Positions 36,367 to 45,454 are shown, numbered from the stretch's first letter. The stretch: DNA of 64,000 nt from Streptomyces sp. NRRL B-1140 (GCF_001280065.1 NZ_LGEA01000118.1:1-64000); one strand, 5' to 3'. Numbers and translations: made by a program. The notes: generated by a model from the sequence alone, not told the origin.

Positions 36367-37314
36367 CTATGCCTCACCCTCGCTCTCCCAGTCCACCGTC
36401 ACCACGATCTTGCCGCGGGTGCGGCCCTCCTGGCTCAGCCGGTGCGCGTCGGCGGCCCGCTCCAGGGGGAACGTCTCGTCGATGTGCACGCTGATCACGC
36501 CCTGTTCCGCCAGGCCGGCCAGGCGCCGCAGGTCCTCGGCGTCGGGGCGGACGAAGTAGTAGCGGCCGCCGTAGGTCACGACGTCGTTGTCGGCGATCGA
36601 CGCCAGGCAGCCCTCGGGCGCCAGCAGGTTCGCCGACACCTTCAGGGCGTCCCCGCCGACGGTGTCGAACACCGCGTCCACGCCCTCCGGGGCCAGTCCG
36701 CGCACCCGCTCGCCCAGGCCCTCGCCGTACACCACCGGCTCCCCGCCCAGGCTCCGCACGAAGTCGTGGTTGGACTCGCTCGCCGTACCGATCACCCTGG
36801 CGCCGAGGTGCACGCCGAGCTGGACGGCGATCGATCCGACGCCGCCGGCCGCTGCATGCACCAGCACGGTCTCGCCCCGCTTCACCTGGAGCACCTTGAC
36901 CAGCATCTGGTAGGCGGTGAGACCGACCAGCGGCAACCCGGCCGCCTCCTCGAAGGAGAGGTTGCGCGGCTTGCGCGCGAGGGTGCGCAGGGGTGCGGCC
37001 ACGTACTCGGCGAAGGTGCCGCGGGAGAGGAAGTCCTCGCGCACGTACCCGATGACCTCGTCCCCGACGCCGAACTCCGAGACGGCCACCCCCGGCCGCA
37101 CGACGACGCCCGAGACGTCCCAGCCGGGCACCACGGGGAAGACGGGGGCGAGGATCCCGTCGAGATACCCCTCCCGGCACTTCCAGTCGACGGGGTTCAC
37201 GGACGCCGCCCGCACCTTGACCAGCACCGCGTCGGGGCCGACCTTCGGATCGCGCACCTCCCCGAACGCCAGCGCCTCGGGACCGCCGTACCGTGAGTAG
37301 CTGATGGCCTTCAT
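36367..37314 (-). CDS. NADP-dependent quinone oxidoreductase-type MDR protein
   Basis: Zinc-free medium-chain dehydrogenase/reductase of 315 aa. It has an N-terminal GroES-like domain (SVNPVDWKCREGY) and a nucleotide-binding motif HAAAGGVGSIAVQLG. No structural zinc cysteines are seen, in line with the quinone-reductase branch. ATG at 37314. Substrate unknown, possibly quinones or enals. Confidence 0.85.
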   Translation of the reverse strand: MKAISYSRYGGPEALAFGEVRDPKVGPDAVLVKVRAASVNPVDWKCREGYLDGILAPVFPVVPGWDVSGVVVRPGVAVSEFGVGDEVIGYVREDFLSRGTFAEYVAAPLRTLARKPRNLSFEEAAGLPLVGLTAYQMLVKVLQVKRGETVLVHAAAGGVGSIAVQLGVHLGARVIGTASESNHDFVRSLGGEPVVYGEGLGERVRGLAPEGVDAVFDTVGGDALKVSANLLAPEGCLASIADNDVVTYGGRYYFVRPDAEDLRRLAGLAEQGVISVHIDETFPLERAADAHRLSQEGRTRGKIVVTVDWESEGEA

Positions 37315-37455
37315 GGCTTTGACCTTCCGGGCTCGCCGGGCGACGCGCAAGCCGGATGACCTGAACGAACCGGCCGAAACCTCCCCGGCCGCCGCACGGG
37401 AGGCCCCCTCGGCCTATCGTGGCCCCGATCACGTTTCGGTCCCGCTCTGGACGAC

Positions 37456-37473
37456 ATACCGACCGGTCGGCAT
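37456..37473. promoter_or_regulatory. TetR-type operator upstream of the kinase/dehydrogenase pair
   Basis: ATACCGACCGGTCGGCAT contains the perfect palindrome CCGACCGGTCGG and shares ATACCGACCGGT with the site before the SDR-ligase-TetR operon (46260-46275). It lies 40 bases before the downstream ATG. Confidence 0.65.
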
Positions 37474-37513
37474 CATGAGTCGGGAACTGTTCACCTGCCC
37501 GTAGGAGCGACGC

Positions 37514-38548
37514 ATGAGCCCCGACCATCCGCCCGGACTGGATCTCGAACGGTTGCGCGACCTGCTCGACCGCGAGCGGCCCGGCCTGGTGAACGGCCCG
37601 CTGTCCGGCCGGCTGATCGAGGGCGGACGCTCGAACCTCACCTACGCGGTCTCCGACGGCACGTCCCGCTGGGTCGTGAGACGGCCCCCGCTCGGCCACG
37701 TCCTGGCCACCGCGCACGACATGAAGCGCGAGCACCGGGTGATCAGCGCGCTGCACCCGACCGCCGTGCCGGTCCCGCGTCCGGTGCTGCTGTGCGAGGA
37801 CGAGGAGGTGCTCGGGTCGCCCTTCTACGTCATGGAGTTCGTCGACGGCACCCCGTACCGCACCGCCGACCAGCTCGCCCCGATCGGCGCGGAGCGGACC
37901 CGGGGCGCGGTGCTGAACCTCGTGGACACGCTGGTGGAGCTGCACGCGGTCGACCCGGGCGAGGTGGGCCTGGCGGACTTCGGCCGGCCCGAGGGCTTCC
38001 TGGACCGGCAGCTGCGGCGCTGGGGCAAGCAGCTGGACGCCTCCCGCAACCGGGACCTGGACGGCATCGACGAGCTGCACGCCGCCCTCGGGCGCGAGCT
38101 GCCCCACTCCCCCGCCCCGGCCGTCGTGCACGGCGACTACCGGCTCGACAACGTCCTCATCGGCGAGGACGACCGGATCAGGGCCATCCTCGACTGGGAG
38201 ATGTCGACGCTGGGCGATCCGCTCACGGACCTCGGCCTGCTGGTGATGTACAGCATGCCGCTCGGCATGCCCGACTCGCCCGTCTCCACGACCGCCGAGG
38301 CCCCCGGGCACCCGGCGCCGTCGGAGCTCATCGAGCGGTACGCCGCCCGCTCGGGGCGGGACGTCTCCGCGGTGTCCTGGTACACGGCGTTCGCCTGGTT
38401 CAAGCTCGCCGTGATCCTCGAGGGCATCCACTACCGCTACACGCTGGGCCAGACGGTCGGACGCGGCTTCGACCGCATCGGCGACCTCGTCCCCGTCTTC
38501 GTCCGGCACGGACTGACCACGCTCCACGAAGGCCTCCAGGAGGGCTGA
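37514..38548 (+). CDS. APH-family phosphotransferase, ACAD10/11 kinase-type
   Basis: A 344-aa kinase-fold protein. Brenner motif HGDYRLDN (206-213, catalytic Asp208), the metal-binding Asp227 in LDWEMSTLGDP and an ATP-binding lysine region are all present. It resembles the kinase half of mammalian ACAD10/ACAD11 and bacterial LvaA rather than antibiotic kinases. The acyl-CoA dehydrogenase gene follows after 5 bases. Likely role: phosphorylating 4-hydroxyacyl-CoA so that the partner can remove the phosphate. TetR-type operator upstream. Confidence 0.82.
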   Translation: MSPDHPPGLDLERLRDLLDRERPGLVNGPLSGRLIEGGRSNLTYAVSDGTSRWVVRRPPLGHVLATAHDMKREHRVISALHPTAVPVPRPVLLCEDEEVLGSPFYVMEFVDGTPYRTADQLAPIGAERTRGAVLNLVDTLVELHAVDPGEVGLADFGRPEGFLDRQLRRWGKQLDASRNRDLDGIDELHAALGRELPHSPAPAVVHGDYRLDNVLIGEDDRIRAILDWEMSTLGDPLTDLGLLVMYSMPLGMPDSPVSTTAEAPGHPAPSELIERYAARSGRDVSAVSWYTAFAWFKLAVILEGIHYRYTLGQTVGRGFDRIGDLVPVFVRHGLTTLHEGLQEG

Positions 38549-38553
38549 TCCAC

Positions 38554-39768
38554 ATGGACTTCGCTTTCGACGCGCGCACCGAAGAGCTGCGCGCCAAGCT
38601 CCTCGCCTTCATGGACGAGTACGTCTATCCCGCCGAGGCGGTCGCTCACGAGCAGCGCGAACAGCTCGCCTCCCCGTGGGAGAACCCGCCCGTGGTGGAG
38701 GAGCTGAAGGCCGAGGCCCGCAGGCAGGGCCTGTGGAACCTCTTCCTGCCGGACTCCGAGTACGGAGCGGGGCTCACCAACCTCCAGTACGCGCCGCTCG
38801 CCGAGATCATGGGCCGCTCCCCGCAGCTGGCGCCGACCGTGACGAACTGCGCGGCTCCCGACACCGGGAACATGGAGGTGCTCACCCAGTTCGGCGACGA
38901 ACAGCAGCGCAAGCAGTGGCTGGAGCCGCTGCTGGCCGGCGAGATCCGCTCGGCGTTCGCGATGACCGAGCCGGACGTGGCCTCCTCGGACGCCACCAAC
39001 ATCACCACGCACATCGAGCGCGACGGCGACGAGTACGTCATCACCGGCCGCAAGTGGTACATCTCCGGGGCGATGCACCCCGACTGCAAGATCTTCATCG
39101 TGATGGGCAAGACCGATCCCGAAGGGGAGGACATCCGCCGCCAGCAGTCGATGGTGCTGGTGCCGCGCGACACCCCGGGCGTCACGATCAAGCGGGCCAT
39201 GCAGGTGTTCGGGTACGAGGACCACTACCACGGCGGCCACGCCGAGGTGATCTTCGACCACGCGCGCGTGCCGGTCTCGAACCTGGTCGGCGAGGAGGGC
39301 GGCGGTTTCGCCATCGCGCAGGCGCGGCTCGGTCCCGGGCGGATCCACCACTGCATGCGGCTGATCGGGATGGCGGAGCGGGCGATCGAGCTGATGTGCC
39401 GGCGGGCCGTCTCCCGCACCGCGTTCGGCAAGGCGCTGGCGCAGCAGGGCGTGGTGCACAACTGGATCGCGGACGCGCGCGTGACGGTGGAGCAGCTGCG
39501 GCTGCTGGTGCTCAAGACCGCCTGGCTGATGGACACCGTGGGCAATCGCGGTGCGCACACCGAGATCCAGTCGATCAAGATCGCCACGCCTCGGGCCGTG
39601 GTGGACATCCTCGACCGGGCGATCCAGTTGCACGGCGCCGGCGGCGTGAGCCAGGACTTCCCGCTGGCGGAGCTGTACGCCGGGGCGCGGACGCTGATGA
39701 TCGCGGACGGGCCGGACGAGGTGCACCAGCGGTCGCTGGCACGCCGGGAGCTGAAGCGATACCTGTGA
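38554..39768 (+). CDS. ACAD11-like acyl-CoA dehydrogenase
   Basis: A 404-aa flavoprotein with the acyl-CoA dehydrogenase fold: FAMTEPDVASSD in the FAD/substrate region and RRAVSRTAFGKALAQQG in the C-terminal bundle. In place of the usual YEGT catalytic-Glu loop it has ADGPDEVH near the C-terminus, as in ACAD10/11. Paired with the APH-type kinase, it fits a 4-hydroxy-fatty-acid pathway in which 4-phosphoacyl-CoA is converted to enoyl-CoA. Start ATG at 38554. Confidence 0.87.
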   Translation: MDFAFDARTEELRAKLLAFMDEYVYPAEAVAHEQREQLASPWENPPVVEELKAEARRQGLWNLFLPDSEYGAGLTNLQYAPLAEIMGRSPQLAPTVTNCAAPDTGNMEVLTQFGDEQQRKQWLEPLLAGEIRSAFAMTEPDVASSDATNITTHIERDGDEYVITGRKWYISGAMHPDCKIFIVMGKTDPEGEDIRRQQSMVLVPRDTPGVTIKRAMQVFGYEDHYHGGHAEVIFDHARVPVSNLVGEEGGGFAIAQARLGPGRIHHCMRLIGMAERAIELMCRRAVSRTAFGKALAQQGVVHNWIADARVTVEQLRLLVLKTAWLMDTVGNRGAHTEIQSIKIATPRAVVDILDRAIQLHGAGGVSQDFPLAELYAGARTLMIADGPDEVHQRSLARRELKRYL

Positions 39769-39784
39769 CGTGCCGCGGTACGGC

Positions 39785-39830
39785 GGGGGGCGCCCCCCCC
39801 CACCCCCCCCCCCCCGCCGGGGCACCCCCC
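39785..39830. repeat. Poly-G/poly-C low-complexity tract
   Basis: Six G, then after CG a run of nine C, one A, thirteen C (39793-39815), then more G and C blocks. This is just after the dehydrogenase stop. It could act as a terminator-like structure, but tracts like this are prone to slippage and sequencing error. The rest of the 292-base gap to 40061 shows no gene. Confidence 0.85.
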
Positions 39831-40060
39831 GGTGTGGGCGGGGGGTTGTGCGCGGAGTGTGAAACATCGCACGGTCTCGTGAACGCCCGTCCGGGTAGGG
39901 CGGGCATTTCGCGGGGTTTCCCGCCACGAACTCGTCCCTCGCCGCACCCTGGGCGATTCGGGTGCTTGCACCACGCACCCGGACTGAGGGACTGTGCACC
40001 GAGACAGTCCCCGTCCGTCTTCGCAGAGTGAGGTGTGGGTCACGCGTAGGGGCCCCGTAC

Positions 40061-41677
40061 ATGACTTCTTCCCCGGCCAGGCCCCGCACCGGTGCGCTGA
40101 GCACGGTGAGCGCCGCCTCGGCCCCCTGCCCGGTGGTGGTCCTGGACACGGACGGGCACCTCGCGGAACTCAACGACCCGGCCCGTGCCCTGCTGCCCGC
40201 GGCCCGGGTCGGACAGCCCCTGTCCTCCCCGGCCTGGCTCGTCGACGCCGACCGCGCCTGCCCGGCCCCCGTCGGCGGGGAGGTGGGCGACCGGTTCTTC
40301 TCGGCGCACCCGTCCGTTCTGGCGGGCGGCGGCACGGCCTGGTGGCTGACGGAGCAGACCGCCTACCGCTCCGCCGTGGCGGAGCTGACCGCCGAGCGCG
40401 GACGCACCCGGTTCCTCACCGAGGCCTCGGCGGCCCTGCTGGCCTCGCTGAACCTCGAGCGGTGCATGGAGGTGACGGCCCGCCTCGCCACCGAGCATCT
40501 GGCCGACGCCGCGCTGGTCGTCGCGCCCACCTCGGCCAGGTCACTGCCGGTGGTCTCCTGTGACCACCGGGGCGAGCTCACCCACAGCACGGTGCCCGAG
40601 CCGCCGGACAGCGTGCCGGGCCTCGCGGAGGCGCTGCGGGGCTTCCCCCCGGTTCCCTCGCGGTGGATCGACCCCGCGACGGCCCCCGACTGGCTGATCC
40701 CGCCCGGGTTCGGCGAGGTCGGCTCGCTGGTGATCACACCGCTTCCGGGACTCGGCGTGCCGGCCGGGGCGCTGGTCCTGCTGCGCCGGGCGCAGCAGCA
40801 CGCGTTCACCGAGGCGGAGGAGTCGCTGGCCGGGCTGTTCGCCGCCCGGGCCGGCGCGGCGATGTCGGCCGCCCGCCTCTACGCGGAACAGAACTCGATC
40901 TCCGACACCCTCATGCGCGAGCTCCTGCCGCCCACCCTGCGGCAGACGCAGGGCGTGGAGTTCGCGGGCGGCTACCGGGCCAGCAAGGACACGGAGCGCG
41001 TCGGCGGCGACTTCTACGACGTCCACCCGCCCGCCGAGGACTCCCCCGAGACCCTCGTGGTACTGGGGGACGTGGCCGGCAAGGGGCTGGAAGCCGCGGT
41101 GCTCACCGGCAAGATCCGCAACGCCCTGCACGCTCTGCTGCCCCTGGCCGACGACCACGCCCGGATGCTGCGTCTGGTGAACAACGCCATGCGGACCAGC
41201 CACCACACCCGTTTCGCCACCCTGGTGATGGCCTCGGTCCGCCGGGAGGAGCGCGATGTCGTGCTGCGGCTCACGTCGGCCGGGCATCCCGCGCCCCTGA
41301 TCATCCGGCGGGACGGCACCGTGGAGGAGGCCGACACGGGCGGCACCCTCATCGGCGTCCTGCCGGCCATCACCTCCCGCACCGCGCGGGTCCGTCTCGC
41401 GCCGGGGGAAACCTGCCTGCTGTTCACCGACGGCGTCACCGAGGCCAGGGGCGGCCCGCTGGGCGACACCATGTTCGGTGACCAGCGCCTCAGGCGCGCC
41501 GCGGCCGAGTGCGCCGGCCTGCCCGCGGAGGCGGTCGTGGAACGCGTGCAGATGGTCACCTCGCAGTGGATCGGCGACGGGCGCCACGACGACATCGCCG
41601 TCCTGGCCATCACCGCACCGCGCGGTGCCCACCTCAGCGCGGTGGACGGGGCCACCCGGGGCAGGTACACGGCATGA
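40061..41677 (+). CDS. SpoIIE-type PP2C phosphatase with PAS-like and GAF sensor domains
   Basis: A 538-aa cytosolic serine phosphatase. A PAS-like segment (about 20-115), a GAF-like domain (about 125-280) and a PP2C/SpoIIE domain (about 300-520) follow in order. Metal-binding aspartates are in VGGDFYDV, LGDVAGKGLEA, FTDGVTEAR and HDDIAVL. These enzymes dephosphorylate anti-anti-sigma factors. Its stop overlaps the ATG of the cobalamin-binding gene (ATGA), and a STAS gene follows, so the three form one partner-switching unit. ATG at 40061; upstream starts are possible. Confidence 0.86.
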   Translation: MTSSPARPRTGALSTVSAASAPCPVVVLDTDGHLAELNDPARALLPAARVGQPLSSPAWLVDADRACPAPVGGEVGDRFFSAHPSVLAGGGTAWWLTEQTAYRSAVAELTAERGRTRFLTEASAALLASLNLERCMEVTARLATEHLADAALVVAPTSARSLPVVSCDHRGELTHSTVPEPPDSVPGLAEALRGFPPVPSRWIDPATAPDWLIPPGFGEVGSLVITPLPGLGVPAGALVLLRRAQQHAFTEAEESLAGLFAARAGAAMSAARLYAEQNSISDTLMRELLPPTLRQTQGVEFAGGYRASKDTERVGGDFYDVHPPAEDSPETLVVLGDVAGKGLEAAVLTGKIRNALHALLPLADDHARMLRLVNNAMRTSHHTRFATLVMASVRREERDVVLRLTSAGHPAPLIIRRDGTVEEADTGGTLIGVLPAITSRTARVRLAPGETCLLFTDGVTEARGGPLGDTMFGDQRLRRAAAECAGLPAEAVVERVQMVTSQWIGDGRHDDIAVLAITAPRGAHLSAVDGATRGRYTA

Positions 41678-42774
41678 CCGCACACCTCACCGGCCTCGAC
41701 GAGGGGCAGGACCGCCACGGCGTGGCCGCCCGTCACCCCGCGGCGCACGGCGGGTCCGCTCCGTGGGCGGACAAGCTGTGGGCCGCCGTACGGGCGGCGG
41801 ACGAGTACACGGCCGTCGACGTCGTCACCGACGCCCTCGATGACGGGCTGGAGCCCGAGTCCGTGCTGCTGGACGTCATCGGCACGGTCCAGCACAAGGT
41901 CGGCCTCGAATGGGCGGCCAACCGTATGAGCGTGGCCGACGAGCACGCCGCGACCGCCATCAACGACCGTGTCATCGCCGTCCTGCCGGCCCGGCGTCCG
42001 GCGAACAGCCGGGGCCGGGTCACGGTGGCCTGCGTGGACCAGGAGTGGCACGCCCTGCCCGCACGCCTGGTGTCCGAGACGCTGCGGCTGCGCGGCTGGC
42101 ACGTGGACTACCTCGGGGCGCAGGTCCCCACCGCCCACCTGATCAGCCACATCCACCGCACCGGCCCGGACGCGGTGTGCCTGTCCGGCTCGCTGCCCAC
42201 CCGGCTGCCCGGCGCGCACAGCGCCATCACCGCCGTCCAGGCGGCCGGCACCCCGGTCATGGCCGGTGGCCCCGCCTTCGGTGCCGACGGCCGCTACGCC
42301 CGCCTGCTGGGCGCCGACGCCTGGGCACCCGACGCACGCGCGGCCGCGGACCGGCTCGCGGCCGGTCCGTTGAGCCGCCCGTCGCCCGCCCACCAGGCGA
42401 GCGACGACCTGCCGCACCTGCGGGACCAGGAGTACACGCTGGTCGCCAAGTCCTCCACCCGCCTGGTGCGCGACACCTTCCGGTCTCTGGAGGAGCACTT
42501 CCCCGCGATGCGGGACTACAGCGACGAGCAGCGTGAGCACACCGCCGAGGACATCGCCCACATCGTCGCCTTCCTGACGGCCGCCCTGTACGTGGACGCC
42601 GACGACGTGTTCGTCGGCTTCCTCGTATGGACCGCCGAGGTGCTCACCGCCCGCGGCGTCCCGGCCCGTTCGCTGCTGCCGTGCCTGGACCTGCTCCAGG
42701 AGCAGCTGCACGACTTCCCCCGCGCCTGCCGGCTGCTCGAGGCCGGGCGCGGCGCGCTCACCCCCCGCCCCTGA
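41674..42774 (+). CDS. Cobalamin-binding sensor protein with CarH-like motif
   Basis: A 366-aa protein. A helical cobalamin-cap domain (about 30-110) carries W80-x9-E90-H91, the signature of CarH-type adenosylcobalamin photoreceptors. The B12-binding Rossmann domain (about 114-240) has a candidate lower ligand His126 in CVDQEWHALP and the loops LSGSL and AGGPAFG. The light-adduct histidine that follows the Trp in CarH is Ala81 here. There is no MerR DNA-binding domain; instead a C-terminal helical domain (about 245-366) of unknown type. Coupled to the PP2C gene (ATGA) and followed by a STAS gene, it likely transmits a B12 or light signal into partner switching. Confidence 0.83.
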   Translation: MTAHLTGLDEGQDRHGVAARHPAAHGGSAPWADKLWAAVRAADEYTAVDVVTDALDDGLEPESVLLDVIGTVQHKVGLEWAANRMSVADEHAATAINDRVIAVLPARRPANSRGRVTVACVDQEWHALPARLVSETLRLRGWHVDYLGAQVPTAHLISHIHRTGPDAVCLSGSLPTRLPGAHSAITAVQAAGTPVMAGGPAFGADGRYARLLGADAWAPDARAAADRLAAGPLSRPSPAHQASDDLPHLRDQEYTLVAKSSTRLVRDTFRSLEEHFPAMRDYSDEQREHTAEDIAHIVAFLTAALYVDADDVFVGFLVWTAEVLTARGVPARSLLPCLDLLQEQLHDFPRACRLLEAGRGALTPRP

Positions 42775-42796
42775 CCCCGAGACGCTGGACGAACCC

Positions 42797-43147
42797 GTGA
42801 CCCCCTCTTTCGGCACCGGCCCGCACACCGTGCGGCTGGCTCTCACCGGCGATCTGGACTACGACTCCTGCGCGGAGCTGCTCGAGCGGGTACGCAGGGC
42901 CCTCGACGACGGCGGGGAGGTCCAGGAGCTGCACCTGGACTGCCGGGAGCTGGGTCTGGTCGACTCCATGGGGCTGTCCACCCTGCTGCAGATCCACCGC
43001 TCCGCCTGCCGGGACGGCATCGCCCTCCACCTGGCCGACGTCGGCCCGGCGCTGCGCCGCCTGCTCGAACTCACCGGCACCTACGAGTACCTGACGACGC
43101 CCCGGCAGTACGAACCCCCGGCGGAGAGCGGCCACGGCCGCTCCTGA
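42797..43147 (+). CDS. STAS-domain anti-anti-sigma factor
   Basis: A 116-aa single-domain STAS protein. The phosphorylatable serine is Ser57 in LVDSMGLSTLL, a standard anti-sigma-antagonist motif. GTG start, 22 bases after the cobalamin-binding gene. Its likely phosphatase is the SpoIIE-type protein of the same unit; its anti-sigma kinase is not encoded in this window. Confidence 0.88.
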   Translation: MTPSFGTGPHTVRLALTGDLDYDSCAELLERVRRALDDGGEVQELHLDCRELGLVDSMGLSTLLQIHRSACRDGIALHLADVGPALRRLLELTGTYEYLTTPRQYEPPAESGHGRS

Positions 43148-43167
43148 ACGAAGGGGCGGTGCGGCTG

Positions 43168-43770
43168 CTACGGACGCAGGGCGCGCAGCAGCAGGTCGGC
43201 CAGGTGGTCGGCGACCTGCTGGGGTGTGAGGGGGCCGTCGGGGCGGTACCACGTCGACAGGTGGTGGACCGAGCCGAAGTGGTAGTCGACCACCAGGTCC
43301 GCCGGGGTCACGTCGGAGAAGACTCCGGACTTCTGGCCCTCCTCGACGAGCGCGCGGAAGCGCTCGTGGTAGCGGCGCCGCTCGGAGCGGACCTGCTTGT
43401 CCTTCTCGGGGCTGAGGTGGTGCATCGACCGCCAGAAGATCATGGCGTCGTCGAGGTTCTCGATGGTCGTCACCACGACGTCCGCGGCGGCGTGCCGCAG
43501 CCGCTTCTCGACCGGCTCGTCGGCACCGGCCACGGCGTCCAGCCGCTCCTGCTGGATGCGCAGCACGCGCGCGTACACCTCGTGCAGCAGGTCGTCCTTG
43601 GAGCCGAAGTAGTGGTACAGCGCTCCCTTGGTGACCCCGGCCGCCTCGACGATCTCCTGCACCGAGGTGCGGTCGTAGCCCTGCTCGGCGAAGAGCCGGG
43701 TGGCGGCGGCCAGGAGCCGCTGAGGCACGGGCGTGCCGTCCGAGTCCGTGGTCCTGGGCACTGCCGCCAC
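43168..43770 (-). CDS. TetR-family regulator at the end of the SDR-ligase operon
   Basis: A 200-aa TetR regulator with an N-terminal helix-turn-helix (about 15-60; VQEIVEAAGVTKGALYHYFGSK). GTG at 43770 with GGAAAGG upstream, 19 bases after the ligase stop, so it is the last gene of a three-gene operon. It likely autoregulates through the ATACCGACCGGT site before the operon and may bind the matching sites at 37456 and 60888. The ligand is probably an acyl-CoA. Confidence 0.82.
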   Translation of the reverse strand: MAAVPRTTDSDGTPVPQRLLAAATRLFAEQGYDRTSVQEIVEAAGVTKGALYHYFGSKDDLLHEVYARVLRIQQERLDAVAGADEPVEKRLRHAAADVVVTTIENLDDAMIFWRSMHHLSPEKDKQVRSERRRYHERFRALVEEGQKSGVFSDVTPADLVVDYHFGSVHHLSTWYRPDGPLTPQQVADHLADLLLRALRP

Positions 43771-43789
43771 CTGCCTTTCCGTTCTGTTG

Positions 43790-45454
43790 TCAGTCGCCTT
43801 GCGTACGGGAACGCAGTTCCCGCCGGAGGATCTTCCCACTGGCCGTTTTCGGCAAGTCCGGCAGGATCTCCACCTGGCGCGGATATTTGTAGGCGGCCAG
43901 TCTCTCCTTGCAGTAGGCGGCGAGCGCATCCGGGTCCGTGTCGGCGTCCGGACGCAGGCTGATGTAGGCCTTGACGGTCTCCCCGCGATACCCGTCGGGC
44001 ACCCCGACGACGGCGGCCTCGCGCACCGCCGGGTGCGTGTAGAGGACGTCCTCGACCTCACGCGGCCACACCTTGAAGCCGGACGCGTTGATCATGTCCT
44101 TCTTGCGGTCGACGACGTACAGCCAGCCCTGCTCGTCCATGAAGCCGATGTCTCCGGTGCGCAGTTCGCCACCGGGGAACGTGGCGGCGGTGGCGTCCGG
44201 GCGGCGCCAGTAGCCGGGCACGACCTGCGGGCCGCTGACGACGATCTCGCCCTGCTCGCCGAAGGGCACCTCCTCGCCGGCGTCGTCGACGATCCGCACC
44301 ACCGTGTCGGGGCCGGGCAGTCCCACGGCGAGAGTCCCGGAGACCGGGTCGACCGGCGCCTGAAGACCCGGCGGCACCGAGGCGCAGGGCGCGGTGCACT
44401 CGGTCAGCCCGTAGCCGTTGCGGATGTACGGCCCGAATCCGGCCCGGAACTTCTCCACCAGCGCGGGCGGCAGCGGGGCGCCGCCGGAGGAGATCACCCG
44501 GAAGGAGGAGAAGTGGTCGCGGGTGACGGAGGGGTGGGCGGCCAGCGCCATGAAAGCGGTGGACGGCCCCACCGTGTAGTGCGGACGGTGCTCGGCGAAC
44601 GCGTCGAGCACCACGCCCGGCTCGAAGCGGTAGGCCAGCACGAGCGTGCCCCCGCTGGTCAGGCAGGCGCCGAACTGGCACACCATGCCCGTGATGTGGA
44701 ACAGCGGCGCCAGCGCGAAGTAGACGGGCCGCTCCGGCAGCCCGAGGCCGGTGCGCTGCCGCTCGGCGTTGTACATGATGTTGCCGTGCGTGTTGGTGGC
44801 GCCCTTGGGTGTGCCGCTGGTGCCCGACGTGTAGCTGATCAGCGCGATGTCCGAGGGGCCGGGATCACGGTCCCCGGGCGCCTGGTGGCCGGCGCGGGCC
44901 ACGGTCGCCAGGTCGTCGGCGTCCGGGGCCTGCGGAAGGCGCTCGAAGGTCAGCACACGTGCGTCGCCGCGGCTCTGGAAGTCGAGCTCACATCCGGTGA
45001 GCACGATCCGCACGGGCGAGTCGGCGGCCGTCTCGCGCAGATACGCCTCCCAGGCCCGGTCCGAGCAGATCAGCGCGGCGACCTCGCCGTCCCGCAGGAC
45101 ATGCGCGACTTCGCCCGACTTGTACATCGGGTTGACCGGCACGACGACCGCGCCCGCCTTCCAGGCGCCCAGGAGGGCGAGCACGAAGTGCGGGGAGTTC
45201 TGCAGCAGCACCGCGACGCGTTCGCCGGGCCGCAGACCGCGCGCCGCGAGGTGCCCCGCTACGGAGTCGCTGAGCTCGTCGGCCTCCCGGTAGGTGAGCC
45301 GGCCGTCGAAGTAGGCCAGGAAGTCGCTTTCGGGAGTCTCGGCCACGGCCCGGCGCAGGGCGTGCACGAGGGAGTCCGGCGGGCTGATCGCGCCCTTCTG
45401 GGCGTCGCCGAGCAGGGCGAGCCAGGGCTTGGCGGCGTAACGGGACCCGGTCAC
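43790..45454 (-). CDS. Acyl-CoA ligase (AMP-binding, class I adenylate-forming)
   Basis: A 554-aa cytosolic enzyme activating a carboxylic acid to its CoA thioester. The P-loop-like A3 motif YTSGTSGTPKGATNTHGN, NGYGLTECTAP, TGDIGFMDEQGWLYVVDRKKD and the A10 lysine in PKTASGKILRREL are all present. GTG start at 45454 overlaps the SDR stop (GTGA). Fatty or alicyclic/aromatic acid substrates are possible. Confidence 0.9.
   Translation of the reverse strand: MTGSRYAAKPWLALLGDAQKGAISPPDSLVHALRRAVAETPESDFLAYFDGRLTYREADELSDSVAGHLAARGLRPGERVAVLLQNSPHFVLALLGAWKAGAVVVPVNPMYKSGEVAHVLRDGEVAALICSDRAWEAYLRETAADSPVRIVLTGCELDFQSRGDARVLTFERLPQAPDADDLATVARAGHQAPGDRDPGPSDIALISYTSGTSGTPKGATNTHGNIMYNAERQRTGLGLPERPVYFALAPLFHITGMVCQFGACLTSGGTLVLAYRFEPGVVLDAFAEHRPHYTVGPSTAFMALAAHPSVTRDHFSSFRVISSGGAPLPPALVEKFRAGFGPYIRNGYGLTECTAPCASVPPGLQAPVDPVSGTLAVGLPGPDTVVRIVDDAGEEVPFGEQGEIVVSGPQVVPGYWRRPDATAATFPGGELRTGDIGFMDEQGWLYVVDRKKDMINASGFKVWPREVEDVLYTHPAVREAAVVGVPDGYRGETVKAYISLRPDADTDPDALAAYCKERLAAYKYPRQVEILPDLPKTASGKILRRELRSRTQGD

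Noticed and set aside
37514..38548. Aminoglycoside resistance gene
   Set aside because: The APH fold is shared, but the adjacent ACAD11-like gene and overall resemblance point to an acyl-CoA kinase rather than antibiotic resistance.
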